DNA of 64,000 nt from Bactericera cockerelli (GCA_024516035.1 CM044958.1:40572099-40636098); one strand, 5' to 3'. Counted from the stretch's first letter, positions 1-11,859 are shown. The notes: generated from the letters alone by a model not told the origin. Made by a program: numbers and translations.

Positions 1-260
1 ACCTTCAAAAATATTGCCATAATTTTTTTGCTGAACAATTTAGATAATTTCATAGGATAGGTAGGTACATGTTTTTTTTTTTCTTAGCAATAAGAGAAAC
101 TAGTGTATATGTATATCCTTAAGCCCCCAAATATTACAATCGGATAAATTGGCTTAATATTTTCTATGGTCCGTTACTACGACAGAATCCGAATTCATAG
201 AATAGAATAAATTATTCTATTAAGGAGAGAAACGAGGGTACATTTCAATATATTTCTTAA

Positions 261-552
261 CACGTTGAGCGCCGCATGATTTTGAGGTAAACTTTTGTCT
301 GTTCCAAGCAAAAATTGGTCAATTTTCAAAATCACTCATCTCAGCTAAAAAATAAGATTGCTTAGAACCAAGACCATCGTTATAGCTCTGTTCCACGGCA
401 ATAATTCCTTCATAAGAAATACATTGATACAACACCCCCATAGGGGCTTAGTTTACATAAACTGAAGTCATATTTTAAAGCCCCCATATGGGTTTAGGTA
501 CCAGTTGATAGTATAGAAAAAGCCCCCATGGGGTCCTGCGGCGCTCAACGTG
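261..552. mobile_element. piggyBac-like MITE, 292 bp
   Basis: The ends are inverted repeats (CACGTTGAGCGCCGCA at the left, its complement TGCGGCGCTCAACGTG at the right), and each is flanked by TTAA (257-260 and 553-556). TTAA target duplication is the hallmark of the piggyBac superfamily. There is no coding capacity. The right half carries several short repeats of the type AGCCCCCATATGGG. It must have been moved by a transposase encoded elsewhere. Family assignment is inferred from the TTAA and the inverted ends only. Confidence 0.75.
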
Positions 553-559
553 TTAAAAT

Positions 560-1495
560 AGTATGCATGTATATGTATAATGTGCTCCAAGTAGGTTTGA
601 TTCTAACATTGTTATCATGAGGAAGAGAGATCTGAGAAATGCCGACTCCAAAGCTTCATATTCACAGAATTCTCATCAGAAATCTTTATAGAAAAACTAA
701 TTGAAAATTGCGTTATGGAAACTACATTACTGAACTTATTGCAACCTTCTAAATAAAGTAAAAAGAAATTATTGAATTTACGACAAGCGAATAAGATAAT
801 AGTGTACCTACAATTTTCAGATATCAGAAAGGCAGTTTTCATCTTTTTTACGTATAACCAGTTAAGTAAGTTATAGGTGTGTCATTCGCTGGAAAAATCG
901 AACTTTGAAGCAGGCTGATTGCAATTATTGTGGTTTTCCTAAATTTCATGGATCACGGGATCACGGCGTTCAAGATGTAAACACCTATATCGCCTGCTCA
1001 TTTTTTCAAACCTGTGTAATGAGTATACTGCAAATACATAGGTACTGAACCTATTCTCCAGAGAAATTTGAGAAGGTTAAGAAAATATAATATTATAAGT
1101 ACAATTATGCAGAGATAAGCAGGCCAGTCCGCGAGTGAGATGTTCGCAAAATCGTCATGCCCACTTTTTTGCTCACTTCTTAAAAGTAAACAAACAAATC
1201 AAAAATGCTAGAGGAAAAATTGTGCTGATAATTGCAAGAAAATGTCCGTCCATCTTTTATTCTGGAGCGGGCTGTTTTTTTCTAGTAGGCGTCTGAAATT
1301 ATATTAAAGCACATACATTTCTCTGCAATTCTCCATAGGTATCTCGACTAAAAAGGGTGACTCCGGAAAATCAGTATTAAAAGTTGCTTAATTAAATTAT
1401 AATAATAATAATAAATACCCGGTGTGCGGGAGTATATTTACGCCCTATTTACAATGTCGTCAATAATACTAGTAATATAATAACAAAATATCCAG
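560..1495. other. no gene recognised
   Basis: AT-rich sequence. The one short minus-strand open frame here (615-842) has no recognisable motif. I see no SINE head, inverted repeat or tandem array. Confidence 0.5.
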
Positions 1496-1497
1496 AA

Positions 1498-1745
1498 AGC
1501 CTCCGTGACGTAACGGTTGTGACTAGTGCCCGTAGTACAGAGATTCTGTGTTCGATTCCCGGTTGGGGCAGATTTTCATACGGAAAATTCTGTTCCCTCC
1601 GAATACGTGAGTCTGGCATTTCCAGCCCTACCCAGGCTGGGTGAAGTTAATGTCAGTAGCTGGTACGATCTCCAGCGAATGGAGGGTGAAACCCCCGTTC
1701 TATAACTGTCTCAAATCAGGACGCTAAAAGAAAATAGAATAAATG
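1498..1745 (+). mobile_element. tRNA-headed SINE (family B), nearly full length
   Basis: The head is tRNA-like, with an A-box-like TGACGTAACGG and the B box GTTCGATTCCC. A body follows with CCTACCCAGGCTGGGTGA, then GCGAATGGAGGGTGAAAC, and a tail CAAATCAGGACGCTAAAAG that runs into an A-rich end. The same body is found at 6605-6800 and, inverted, at 56216-56290. The body and tail resemble those of the 5S-headed SINEs in this window. Not a functional tRNA gene: the acceptor stem is not paired well and the body is appended. Confidence 0.8.
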
Positions 1746-1757
1746 AACACGAAAGAA

Positions 1758-1930
1758 GCCTAGACTAATCTGTCACTGCAGTCAAGCAACAACCAGCGAG
1801 GTTAGGACTTGGATACATGACTATTCAAATTTGAGATTACTGTGTGTAGCTGGTAGGTATGTTTCCAGCGAGTGGAAGGTAGATTTCCGATCTAGATATG
1901 ACCTCAGCAGTAAAAGGACCTTAGGGCATT
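1758..1930 (+). mobile_element. 5S rRNA-derived SINE relic
   Basis: The stretch AGCGAGGTTAGGACTTGG followed by ATACATGACTA matches the 3' half of arthropod 5S rRNA (the region around box C). It is followed by the body elements GTAGCTGG, TTTCCAGCGAGTGGA and a degraded tail. It lies directly after a tRNA-headed SINE. Diverged, so the boundaries are approximate. Confidence 0.55.
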
Positions 1931-2099
1931 AGTAATGTCATTTGGAGTACTTTAGATTGTTCTAAACTAAATGATGTTATGTCCATAAAAAAGGACGTTG
2001 AATTTAATATTAAAGAATATAAAAAAAATCTTACCTTATCTCTTATCCATAAATGTATTATATTCAGATCTCCGAGTATTATAAGATATTTTGTATAAT

Positions 2100-2215
2100 A
2101 CTAGTGACCGAACATTTGTAATTTGGAGGTTAGTGGTTCAAGTCCCGAGTTAAAAAAAGAAGTTAATAGAGCAAGTTTGAGTACGTATTTTGCCTAACAG
2201 AAATATGGTACTTTT
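2100..2215 (+). mobile_element. tRNA-headed SINE relic (family E)
   Basis: Contains the B-box-like TTAGTGGTTCAAGTCCCGAG, then AGAGCAAGTTTGAGTA. The same order (GGTGGTTCAAGTCC, then AGCGAGTTTGAGTAG) occurs at 62670-62830, and a weaker copy lies at 40165-40290. The head is truncated. Confidence 0.5.
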
Positions 2216-4384
2216 TGTTTATTGAGTAGATTCGTAGCCGTAGAAAGCAAGCCTATTTTTTTATTTTTATTATTAGCAATTTTTTGTTTTTAAATTTTAT
2301 TATAAATTAATATTGTCTGAGGTGTTACTAGACGGTCCAACCAATAAGGTCCCAGCAAAACGGAGGTATTCACCCTGTTAGAAAACCATTCCCAGTTTCT
2401 ATCACTTTACCGTAGAATAATATAACACAAGTTTAAAATATTATACTTTTTTATTATTATTACTTTTCCCCATTGTTCTCCAAGGCTCATTATTATTCCT
2501 AACTTTTATTAGAGAGACTATTCTCATTTATTCTCGAGTACCTTCCTCTTTTATTTGCTTGCACAAGGGTATTCCTACTCTCTTTTTTCCATCTAGGAAG
2601 CTAGGATACATAAATCTAGGCACGTAGAAAGGGCCAGGCTAAAAATACCCCTTCTATACGAGGAAATGAGTTGAAGTAGGTCGGCGGAATTGTACGCCTC
2701 AGTACGGTTACCAAATATCAACGTTAACTAAGCAACTGTAATATTTTTAACAGAAACATTTGATTTTGAGTATCTTAGAATGGAACTTTACTATTCATAT
2801 TTTATGTTCTGTTTATTGATTGACAGTTAGGTACTTTATTATAAATAATAATAAAATAAATGTGTTTCTTTGTGGTTTTTTAGTGCTTAGCACAGAATCA
2901 TAGGATTTTTTAGTCTCTTTTTACCATCGCAAACAAGTTGCCTTATAATTTACAATATTTGGACATAGGTACATAATTATTCAAACATTTGACACGGTTT
3001 TCTTTCTTACTTTGTCTAATGTCATTTTTTAGGTAATTCAATTTCATGTTTTATTTTTAATATCTATTTTATATTATAATATCACTGTGTCTGCAAAATT
3101 ATTGTAAACTTTCCTTCTGGAATTTTAAAAAATACAATTTACAATTATACAAAATAAACAATAACAACTGAGTAGGGGTATAAAACAATAGAAGCTAGCC
3201 TCCGTGCTATCTTATGCTAATTGCTACATCCTATAGTGACACAGATTTTTTTTTTAAATTGAATGCATAATAAATTGGGATTTCTCCAGAAACTAGTTAG
3301 ATTAATATTTCCTATTATTTAAAATCTATTCTCAAATTGGACTGGAGTCAAAGAAAGTTTTCAATAAATATTTTCAAAAGTTTAATAATGAAAACGATAA
3401 TTGAATTAATTCAGGAACATGGTTGATTCCATGACTGGTTCTATGGTATTCTACATTTTCAGTAGATATTGATAAATTTATTTTACCGGTAAATAACAGT
3501 GTTGTCACAAAAAGTTTACTTGAAAGTTATTTTGGCAATGTTATACATAATTAGATTAATTAGGAATCAGTTGATAATGGTGAACTAAATAAAATTATAG
3601 TAGAGGAAAACTTTTGCTTGGTTGAGCAGATTTTTTGGCTCCGACTTTCAGACGCGTTCTGTAGATGCCTGCTTTCCGGCAGACTGACTCCACACGTTAA
3701 ACCAGAGAAGCACGTGGTTGTTCTTATTTATTTCTACGAGTATTTGAATAATATTATTAACAACATTATTACATACCGGTACTTGCATTATACTTCCAAA
3801 ATAAGTCCCTTGTTCGAAACCTGCCTGCGAATCATTAATATACTTTTGCATGTCTGTGTCCACACACTTTTCGTCATTGAAAAAACATTATTTATTTACT
3901 TTAAGGAGTAGGAATACATATACATTTATTTATATATCGATAGTGAAATGACCAGAAACAGAAAATCTAAACAGTTGAGTTCCAAAAGTGGTAAAGGCAT
4001 TTAGTACTAACGCTGCGATAGTACACCCAAACTATTGGATTTACTTTTGTTTTACCTCAGAAAATTCATTCTTTAAAATGTATTCCTTTTTATGTCGATC
4101 TTATTAGGTACCTAAGTTTCTTACAAAATATGAAAGTAAGACATAATTACTCATAATGAATTGATTGAACGTATTCCATAATCATAGTCAAAATTTTCCA
4201 CCGCCCTAGTGGAAAATCGTAGACACTGGTTCAAACACCACCCTGTATCCCATTTCTAGATGCACATCCTGAGTCCTGACACATTTGTCTCGTCGTTAAT
4301 AATAAAATCTATTCCCAACAATATTCACAGGAAAAAGTGAGACAGAATACAGAAAAGTCAATTATTTTCTCTGGATTCAATGTG
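2216..4384. other. no gene recognised
   Basis: AT-rich non-coding DNA with scattered homopolymers. Two overlapping short open frames on opposite strands (3618-3911 and 3648-3863) show no domain and look like chance. A B-box-like GGTTCAAACACC near 4230 is too isolated to call a SINE. Confidence 0.5.
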
Positions 4385-4437
4385 CGAGGGAGAGAGAGAG
4401 AAGAGGAGGGGGGAGAGAGAGAGAGAGAGAGAGAGTT
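4385..4437. repeat. GA-rich microsatellite
   Basis: Imperfect (GA)n tract, interrupted by AGGAGGGGGG. Confidence 0.9.
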
Positions 4438-4439
4438 TT

Positions 4440-6600
4440 TAATAGGTAAAAAAGTGTTTTAGCAAATGAATAGAATAGATGGTAATGGTCAAGGTGATTG
4501 TACAGAGGATAAACGGTTTTAGAATTTGACGTTTCTGAACATGGGTATAGGAGCAGGAGAGATATTATAGTAAGTATTTCCAGGGCTGAATAGAAGGAGG
4601 TCAAGGAGGCGATACTAGGGTCAGTACTCAGTAGTTAATGTACATTTAGACCTCCCCACTTGAGAATGCCAAGGAGCATCCGAAATTGTGGGCCCCCACA
4701 CCCACACAACCTGATTGAAATTTGGAGCCTCAAGCCACTCCACAGTAAAAGTTTTTTTCTCAAGTTAAAAAAGAGTGACCATTATCAGATACTAGTTACA
4801 ATAGATAGTTATTATTTTAATTTCTAAGAAATGTAGCCTTATTTTTTCATTTGTCTCTGGTTGAAAGATTTATAGGAGAGTTACATGTATTAAGAATTGC
4901 TGCAGAAGTAGATGAGAAGATAATATATTATGTAGTCCTCTCTATAATAAAATGTTAGTTTGATAAGAATTTTAAATATTCAAAGAACTAATTAATTTGA
5001 TTTCAATGTTTTACACTTCCAAGATCTGTGTTTAACTGTGTGCACACTGCACAGGTTCCAGCATTTAGCGCTCTGTTCCGATCCTGGCTATCTTGCTGAC
5101 AAGATGAAAGTGTGCGGGCAGAGTATAAAAAAGCTTCATTGTTCACGACGGAAAACAAAAGCGCATTGTTACAAAAAAGTTGACCCCCCCTAGGTACTGT
5201 GGCAAGGGTTTACGGAATTTGAAAGTAATTGTTTCTGATTGGATCGGAGAGAGCTGGGTGACAATAGAGTCTGTTTATATCGCGGCGACCGTGGTGTTAA
5301 CACGAGTGTATTCCAGTAACAGGAGTGTAGGCACACTTTATCTAACAGAGATTTCAATCTGCGGATTTTTTTAGTAATAGTGCATTGCATTAAAAGTAGT
5401 CTAACCAAAGAGTTTGATTGACCAATTTTCGGGTGAATATTTGGAGATTTTTTGCGTAGGATGTGAGTTCTGACAAATAATTTGAGCCTGTCCAAATCGC
5501 CAATGAGATTAATATATTCGCCAGAATTAATGCAGCGCTAAGTACACCCAATCCCATATTTCAAATTTCCAAAAAAAAACCCGAAAATGAAATATGTCCA
5601 GGACAATTAATAAAAAAAGTCCCACCAATGGCTTCTATGCTGATTGAATGACGACTATTCTTTATCAGGACAACTGGATGGGATTTGATTTATATCCCGT
5701 CATCATTTATATTTTTTGGCAAATTTCAATTATGTACTTGATCATCATTCTATCTACCTCCCAGTAGAACATTAGTCAGAATTTCTCTACCTATAGCTGA
5801 TATGTATATCAATATATTATTGTATTGTTATATTTACTAATGGTATAAAGGTAGGTCCCAGAGTGATAGAAAATAATGAGAAAGAGAGATAGAGAGAGTG
5901 AGGAATAATATCGAAGTATGAGAGACATCTCCAACATTAGCTCAGGAGTTGACCTTACACCTACAGGCTACTGAAAGATGCAGGCAGAAGTAACAATATA
6001 TGTACGAGTAGATTATGTGCCAAAGTTATAATTTTGATTTATAGCACGGCTTATATGGAGTGTTCCCCACAGTTTGTTATCAGGTATTTAAACTTTCTGA
6101 ACGTAAGCTACCCATGTGGGCAGTTCTCCTTCCTTTTTGCTCATAATAATACTATTAATAGAAAAATATACCCCAGTTTTTCTCAAGACTGGTAGCACTC
6201 CTAAGAACGTCATGGGAAAGGAGATTCTAAAACAACAATAGGGCTCAAAAACACTTCAAGGACAATGTCTCAAATTCGTAGACCAACTTTTCAACCACAA
6301 ACAACATAGAAAAGACGGAAGTAGAAACAGTTAGAAAATAATTATGAAGACTTGATGGAATATATTATGATATGAATCGAACATGGAAATTGAACAACAT
6401 CTCAATAATCATTGAACAACATCTCAATAACTCATTGTAATATCCCTGAAGGCGTAAAATCAGGGTAGTTTTGAGAAAATTTGAAAATATTGGAAATGCG
6501 ACTGATGCGACAGTCAGTAAAGACTACTATCCAGAGAAGTGTGATTTTGCAGACATGCCAGCTTGTGTGCAAATGTTTAATTAAACAATTTATTTCAATA
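4440..6600. other. no gene recognised
   Basis: No supported gene. A TATAAAAA sequence lies near 5126 but no transcription unit can be shown. Near 6405-6440 a 20-bp unit (ACAACATCTCAATAA) occurs twice in tandem. Short open frames at 5180-5374 and 5190-5495 overlap on opposite strands and show no family signature. Confidence 0.5.
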
Positions 6601-6604
6601 TTGG

Positions 6605-6800
6605 AGATACGCCAACGGTTGTGACTACTGCCCGTAGTCTAGAGATCCCGAGTTCGATCCCGGTTGGAGGCGTTGGAGCAGACTTTTCGAAGAAAATTCT
6701 GTTCCCTCCAAACATGTGAGGCTGACATATCCGGCCCTACCCAGGCTGGGTGAGGTTAATGAGGGTAGCTGGTACGATTCCCAGCGAATGGAGGGTAACC
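6605..6800 (+). mobile_element. tRNA-headed SINE (family B), 3'-truncated
   Basis: Same element as at 1498-1745: head AACGGTTGTGACTACTGCCC, B box GTTCGATCCCGGTT, body CTACCCAGGCTGGGTGAGG and AGCGAATGGAGGGTAA. Relative to the first copy it has a short insertion after the B box and lacks the 3' tail. Confidence 0.8.
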
Positions 6801-6810
6801 GAATGTTTCA

Positions 6811-7815
6811 CACACTCAACCCTTATTAATAGTTCTCTTTTAGCTTTCCATGATTACTGGATAATAAATACATAATAAACAATGACAATTTAAATGTTGA
6901 TGTATGTAAGGTGTTCCATAAATCTAGCAATGTCAGACAGGTTCACCTAAAGTACAGAGCTTTGCTTTCTTGCCCGAGTCCATTACGACGGTCTTGTGAG
7001 ATAATGGAGTGATGAATGGACTGTATTCGGACTTTAAAATACTGTACCTAGGGCATTCTCAAATCCTGAGACTATTCGATGAGTGGCTCTGTGTTTGTAC
7101 ACTTATAACTACTCCAGAATTTTTGTTTTTACCTGTTTTTCTAAATTAAATATTATTATAACAGAATGATATTGAACAACTTTTGAAGGTGTGAAAATAG
7201 AGCAGAGCTTCTTTTTACATGTTTCCTAGAATATAATCTCCCCCTTATTCCCTACCTTGAACTCACAAATTCTAGAACATAACACTAAATTGACATGAAA
7301 AGTAGGGTATACTATTTCAAATGAGGGTCCAGTAATAATTAGGCTCAATGAAAGGAAAAAAATATAACTCCATAATATTTTTATGCCCATTAAATATTGA
7401 TATCACGCCAATATGAATAGAATTGGTGTGAAAACCAATCATAACCACCCTTTCCAAAAGGGTTCAATAGAATATTATTGAATTTGATTAATCCAATCCT
7501 TGTGCTTACATTTGACTACCGCCCCTCGTGAATATTTTAGATGCATTTTTTAAAGTGTAAACCCTCCTTTCAATTTTTACCCTTTCTAATAAGATATTTT
7601 TATTGATTTAAAAAAAAATTCCTAGTGCAAAAATTGTTCACTAGGGATCGCCACTGTACACTCTCCCAAATTTTCGTTTGGAAAAAGTTCAAGAATCTGT
7701 CCATAGATCTCGTTAGTTAATACTCTGTTCCACCAATTCGTCAGTTTAATTTTTCTTTCCGTTATAAAATTAAAATTTAGTACCCTTTATTTGTATTACA
7801 CAAAATAAATGCTGG
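6811..7815. other. no gene recognised
   Basis: AT-rich DNA with no open frame, repeat or RNA gene that I can support. Confidence 0.5.
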
Positions 7816-7982
7816 TTACAACCCCGCCCTTTAGGTAGGACATTATTGTTATTTTCTTTTTTACTTATTTATTTTGTCATTTGTTTGTTTTGTTTTTTTT
7901 TTCTTCTTCTTCTTCTTCTTTTCTTAATTTTATACTCTTACAATTGTACTTTGTTCTCCTAATAAAGCTTAAAAAAAAAAAA
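7816..7982 (+). mobile_element. RTE-type non-LTR 3' tail fragment
   Basis: Starts in AACCCCGCCCTTTAGGTAGG, followed by a T-rich 3' region that includes a (TTC)n stretch and ends AATAAAGCTTAAAAAAA. The same AACCCCGCCCTTT block with a T-rich trailer recurs at 20470, 23041 and (inverted) 21410. I recognise this as resembling the 3' end of RTE-clade retrotransposons of insects. No coding part remains. Confidence 0.6.
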
Positions 7983-8598
7983 ATAGTTGGGTTAAAATTC
8001 AATACTAGAACAGCTACTGTAAGTTTAGTGAAATGTCCCGAATCTGCTGGAATAGCACTTTGTATTTTCTGCAATAATGCAGTCCAAACTGACTACTTCT
8101 GTAGTCACTGTATTAATAAAGATTTACCTAGTTGTTTTTTTTTTCGTGTCTAGCTAAACAAAGTGTTTGAAACAGAGTCGCATAGAGGATGCTATCATTT
8201 TTCTCAAATTACCTCTGTTGCAATCTTATTTTGTAATTATTTGGCTCTAAGTGCAAAAATAATGATAATACAAAATAAAATCTACAAGAATCAGTTCTTA
8301 ATTTTTTTTCAGTTCAAAACAGATGGTAGTAGAATCATTACTTCATCAAGAAAATATTACTATACAAAACACTTACAGTCTGTCTGGGGGACCTTGTCAA
8401 TTATTAGCCTCCTTGTAAAGACAGTGGGTAGAAGTGTCTGGCTACCATCGTTCACGATGACGCTACCCTATCATGATGAAAACACTTAAATAACAACCTT
8501 GGGCAGTTTACTGGTCTCTCCATCTATACTTCTGGTCTATTGTTTTTGTTCATAACATACATAATGTGATATTATTATGATACCTACCTACTTCTAGT
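7983..8598. other. no gene recognised
   Basis: Two short plus-strand open frames (ending 8153 and 8489) have no recognisable domain. Confidence 0.45.
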
Positions 8599-8775
8599 TT
8601 TTGGGTTTAACGTCACTTTCAACTGCATGGTCATATCACGACGGGGGTGTTACCCTCCATTCGCAGGAAACTCACAAACCGGAATGCCAGAATCACAAAG
8701 TCTTCACCTCTCTGGACGTTGCTTAACTTCGGTGATCTAACGAGAACCGGTGCATTCAACGCGCCATCGTCGCTG
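8599..8775 (-). mobile_element. 5S rRNA-headed SINE, best copy
   Basis: Read on the minus strand it starts near 8775. The 5S-like head contains ACCGGTTCTCGT and GATCACCGAAGTTAAGCAAC, which match the internal promoter half of 5S rRNA almost exactly. The body is GAGTTTCCTGCGAATGGAGG plus ACACCCCCGTCGTGATATGA. The tail is CATGCAGTTGAAAGTGACGT then TAAACCCAAAA. Body and tail match those of tRNA-headed SINEs at 1498 and 56216. A 5S-derived head classifies it as SINE3-type. Not a working 5S gene: the 5S 3' end is replaced by the body. Confidence 0.8.
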
Positions 8776-9104
8776 GCTAAATATGTTTTATTTTTTAAGC
8801 AGGTACGAATGTATTTTTTAAGATTTTTTTTTTTTGTACCATGATGTGGTCGTTGAGCATCAGTAGTTATGTATTTCTTCTTCTTTCATATATATCCTTT
8901 TCTCGAACCTACTTAGGGTCCGCATCGATCAACGATTTTGATATGGTTGAGGTCAGTTGGTTATGTATGTGTATGGCACAGAAATTTTACTGTTGAATGC
9001 CTTTCTAACGCCAAAACTGTTAAGGGCGCAAAACGATATGTGTTATTGTCTTTTGGCTGGTAACGTATTTGTTTAAAGTCACCAAACGAGTTCTTTCGTC
9101 ACAA

Positions 9105-9362
9105 CTAATTTCAGAGATTTGTCATCTCCACTAATTTTAAAATTATTTTACCGTCGTGATATGAACAATATGAACATGCAGTTGAAAGCGACGTTAAACC
9201 CAAATTAAAAAAAAAGTTATTACATCTTATCTCATTTCAGAGATTTGTCACTAATTTTAGAGTTTTGTCATCTCAACTAATTTTAGAGTTTTGTCTTATC
9301 CACTAATTTTAGAGGTTTGTCATCTCCACTAATTTTAGAATTTTGTGATCTTTTCTAAAATC
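9105..9362 (+). repeat. Minisatellite, about 26-bp unit (locus 1)
   Basis: Repeats of the type TTTTAGAGTTTTGTCATCTC plus CACTAA, six or so, with some shortened. The array is interrupted at about 9152-9215 by a SINE tail. The same unit forms an array at 47785-48008. Confidence 0.8.
9152..9215 (+). mobile_element. SINE 3' tail inserted in minisatellite
   Basis: Contains CCGTCGTGATATGAACAATA, then CATGCAGTTGAAAGCGACGT and TAAACCCAAATT with an A run. This is the shared SINE tail also seen at 8599, 10622 and 13072. Confidence 0.7.
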
Positions 9363-9537
9363 AAAGAATGCATTCTTATTTCCTGTGTCTCTAAAGTGCC
9401 AAATTTTTGACAAATGCACGTAGAATAAATATATGTTTTTCTTCTAGTGCGTATTGCACACTCAAAGTTTCAAGGCGTCTATGAGATAATTTCTGTATAA
9501 AAGGTAAGAGTCATTATTAATTTCATAATAATTATAT

Positions 9538-9672
9538 AGTACTGGTTTCGATCCAGCCATTACCATCATGACATTCCAAGTACTGCGGGATTGCCTTAAT
9601 TAGTAGCTGGCTTTTGAGTTTCCGGCGAATGAAGGATAAAACCTCAGTCATTTGAAAATCAGACCATACATG
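9538..9672 (+). mobile_element. tRNA-headed SINE relic
   Basis: B-box-like GGTTTCGATCCAGCC followed by TAGTAGCTGGCTTTTGAGTT and TCCGGCGAATGAAGGATAAA, i.e. the same body as in the 5S-headed copies but behind a tRNA-like head. Degraded at both ends. Confidence 0.55.
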
Positions 9673-9718
9673 GACATACAGCTAGCTGTATTTTGATTAT
9701 TTGATCTACTCAGAAGGA

Positions 9719-10618
9719 TTTTTTTTTTTACTTTTTTTAATAGGGGTGAGCTCAAAATTTAATATTTCATATAACAAACATGTCATCATTCTTCTCACGA
9801 CACATGGTGCCTACCAGGCTCGATGCATTTACACGCTGGACTGCCAATGACAGTCGTTGGCGTAAGATTGCCCCGGCCCTGATATCACCACATGTGTGTT
9901 GTAACTTATCTGAAATTGCGTCTACCAAAGACTTGAACTGCCGAGAAAATGGTCCCAGTGTTTCGACAGCCAAGCCATAGAAACAGTATTGATGTGTCAG
10001 AGCTTCGTATTTTTTCGTCTTCTTATCACTTGCTAATTCTGCTGCTGCGCTAGCCTCTTGTGAGGTCCTTTGTATGTACGAGGCAGCGAGCGTATCCACA
10101 CAGGTCACGTCCCACACAAGATGATGGCCTTTTCTCCAAGGTATAAGTGTCATTCCGTCCGGTCTTTTTTCGTCATTGCGGAAAATGCCGGAGGGTTCTA
10201 ATGTGGAATGGAAACCGATAGTTGACAATGCTCGATGGATGATTTGATTTAGTTCTGAGTGCCGTGAAAAACGGCCTGCACTCTTGGAGCAACTGAGTCC
10301 ATGTACTCCCTTCCCCTCAACACGCTGAACACATACACATACATGGGGATATGATAACTGGCATCCCAATCGTAATCCCACACAAAATCTGAAGGATATG
10401 TCATCTAGTCTGGTACCAACATTGGTGGATGGCATTGCATGAAGCCATGCATTCGATTCTGTTCTTTGAAGGGCTTTGAATCGTGCTGAGTCTTTTGGGG
10501 TAGATAATTGTATTTTTGTGTCCATGATGTTGCAAACACTGACGTCATCCCAACTTTTTTGCGAATCTAGCACTTCAGGCATGGTGACATAAGCATTCCT
10601 CCAGGTATCCAATGTCAT
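9719..10618 (-). mobile_element. 5'-truncated non-LTR retrotransposon
   Basis: A minus-strand reverse-transcriptase C-terminal frame (9767-10618) is followed by a short 3' untranslated piece and an A-rich end (plus-strand T runs at 9719-9741). This is the usual shape of a 5'-truncated LINE insertion. No catalytic RT region remains. Confidence 0.6.
9767..10618 (-). pseudogene. RT C-terminal remnant with CCHC and endonuclease-like motif
   Basis: A 283-residue frame. Seen: GLRLGCQ, then a Cys/His cluster HVCVC...VHGLSC (C-X-C-X9-H-X3-C), then GRFSRHSELNQII, EPSGIF, KRPDG and LVWDVTCVDT, and near the end AVQRVNASSLVGTM. I recognise this order (Cys/His knuckle, RH, R-PDG, WDVT) as the C-terminal part of reverse-transcriptase polyproteins common in invertebrate genomes. 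The PD...D spacing resembles the restriction-like endonuclease of R2-type elements; that link is inference. The frame is open but carries no RT domain, the Met at 10618 is not a natural start, and the upstream sequence is a SINE tail in the opposite direction. Treat as a fragment. Confidence 0.6.
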
Positions 10619-10621
10619 GAT

Positions 10622-10674
10622 AATATGACCATGACCTTGCTGTTAAAAGTGACGTAAAGCCCCCTGCAAAAAAA
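10622..10674 (+). mobile_element. SINE 3' tail fragment
   Basis: ATATGACCATGACCTTGCTG then TTAAAAGTGACGTAAAGCCC and an A run: a diverged copy of the shared SINE tail, abutting the RT remnant. Confidence 0.5.
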
Positions 10675-10679
10675 AAGAT

Positions 10680-11144
10680 CATGAAATTAATCCATACGAG
10701 AACTTTAGCTCTGAAATTAGAATCAGAAAGTTATATTAGGTATATATTATGTATAATAAAAAAAAATGAGACCTGGTAATTTGATTTGGTGGATTGACGC
10801 AGTTAAAAAAATTAAAAATTAGAGCTGCTTTCTTTAGCTAATTATTTTTATTTTATTTTCCAAGTTCATTCAGATTTTTTTAAAGTGTTTTTCGTTTTGT
10901 ACCATAGAGTAACATGACTGTTGTAAAATAATGTAAAATAATGGATAGGCCTGCTTTGTAAGTCCAGGTTCCAATATTGTTTTCGTGCGCAAGATAAGGT
11001 AGGTAAAGCTGGAGAGAATAAATAGGGCATAGCTGATTGAAAGCAAATGGTGATAATTATTTTAAATAATTAACGAATAAAACTCAAGTTAAGTAACATT
11101 TTCAGGACTTTCAGTGGGGATAGTTTCGACTTGTTGGTGATAAT
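10680..11144. other. no gene recognised
   Basis: AT-rich DNA without supported features. Confidence 0.5.
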
Positions 11145-11345
11145 AATAATATCGCCTTATTTATACTGCCCGATTAGGACTATTGAAGTCCCATTATTCC
11201 AACAGTCATATTATTATGTTGTAAAAATCCCAAATGAGAGGATAACTTGTCGTGTCCCGGCTGGGTTTCGAACCCGTGACCACTTGAATCTATAGATTCA
11301 CAGAGTGCCGCCTTTACCACTGAGCTTTACCAATTACCACCGCCT
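11145..11345 (-). mobile_element. tRNA-headed SINE (family C), copy 1
   Basis: On the minus strand: AGCTCAGTGGTAAAGGCGGC (A box side), GTCACGGGTTCGAAACCCAG (B box), GACACGACAAGTTATCC, TTTGGGATTTTTAC, then GGGACTT and a CGGGCAGTATAAATAAGGCG tail leading into ATT repeats. The same element is at 57848-58066. Near the head a short piece (TTTACCAATTACCACCGCC) seems duplicated. Confidence 0.85.
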
Positions 11346-11857
11346 TTACCAATAAACATAATCATGAAATCTATTTTTGAGACTTGACATAGGTTAATGC
11401 CTTGTCAAATCCATTCATACATGACCAATATGACCATTGACTATAATGGTCTTGATCAAAAGCCCTCTTAGAAAAAACTACAAAAGCATTTATAGTGCTT
11501 ACCATAAATTAAATACAGACGGGATCGCACTTTTTTTGGTTCTGTAATTTGGGTGTTGAAAGGTTCACTCAATCTTTGGATAAATGAGTAGAATAGATAA
11601 CCTTCGTCAAAATAATGGACAGTTTCATTAAGTATATTTAAGAGAGAAGGGCGAAGTTCTGTATTTCTAATGCTAACCAAAAACAAACACAGGTATTATC
11701 CATACTACATATTTAAATTTATAACTTCGATTTTATGTCAATCTGTTTTTCGTGGTGCCCATCCTTAATTTAAATTCACCTTTTTATTTACCTCTGGAGA
11801 GAAACGTTTTATTGAACTGTTTTTGTCGTCAGAACGTCAAAGTCTTGCCATCAGATA
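11346..11857. other. no gene recognised
   Basis: One short minus-strand open frame (11468-11686) with no known motif. Confidence 0.45.
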
Positions 11858-11859
11858 TA

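Noticed and set aside
1498..1570. Functional tRNA gene
   Set aside because: Head of a SINE with appended body; acceptor ends do not pair well and a second copy has the same body.
4200..4290. tRNA-like SINE
   Set aside because: Only a B-box-like word; no A box or matching body elsewhere in the window.
5120..5160. TATA-box promoter
   Set aside because: TATAAAAA is frequent in AT-rich DNA; no initiator at proper spacing and no downstream gene.
8690..8775. 5S rRNA gene
   Set aside because: Only part of 5S is present and it runs into a SINE body; other copies are the same chimera.
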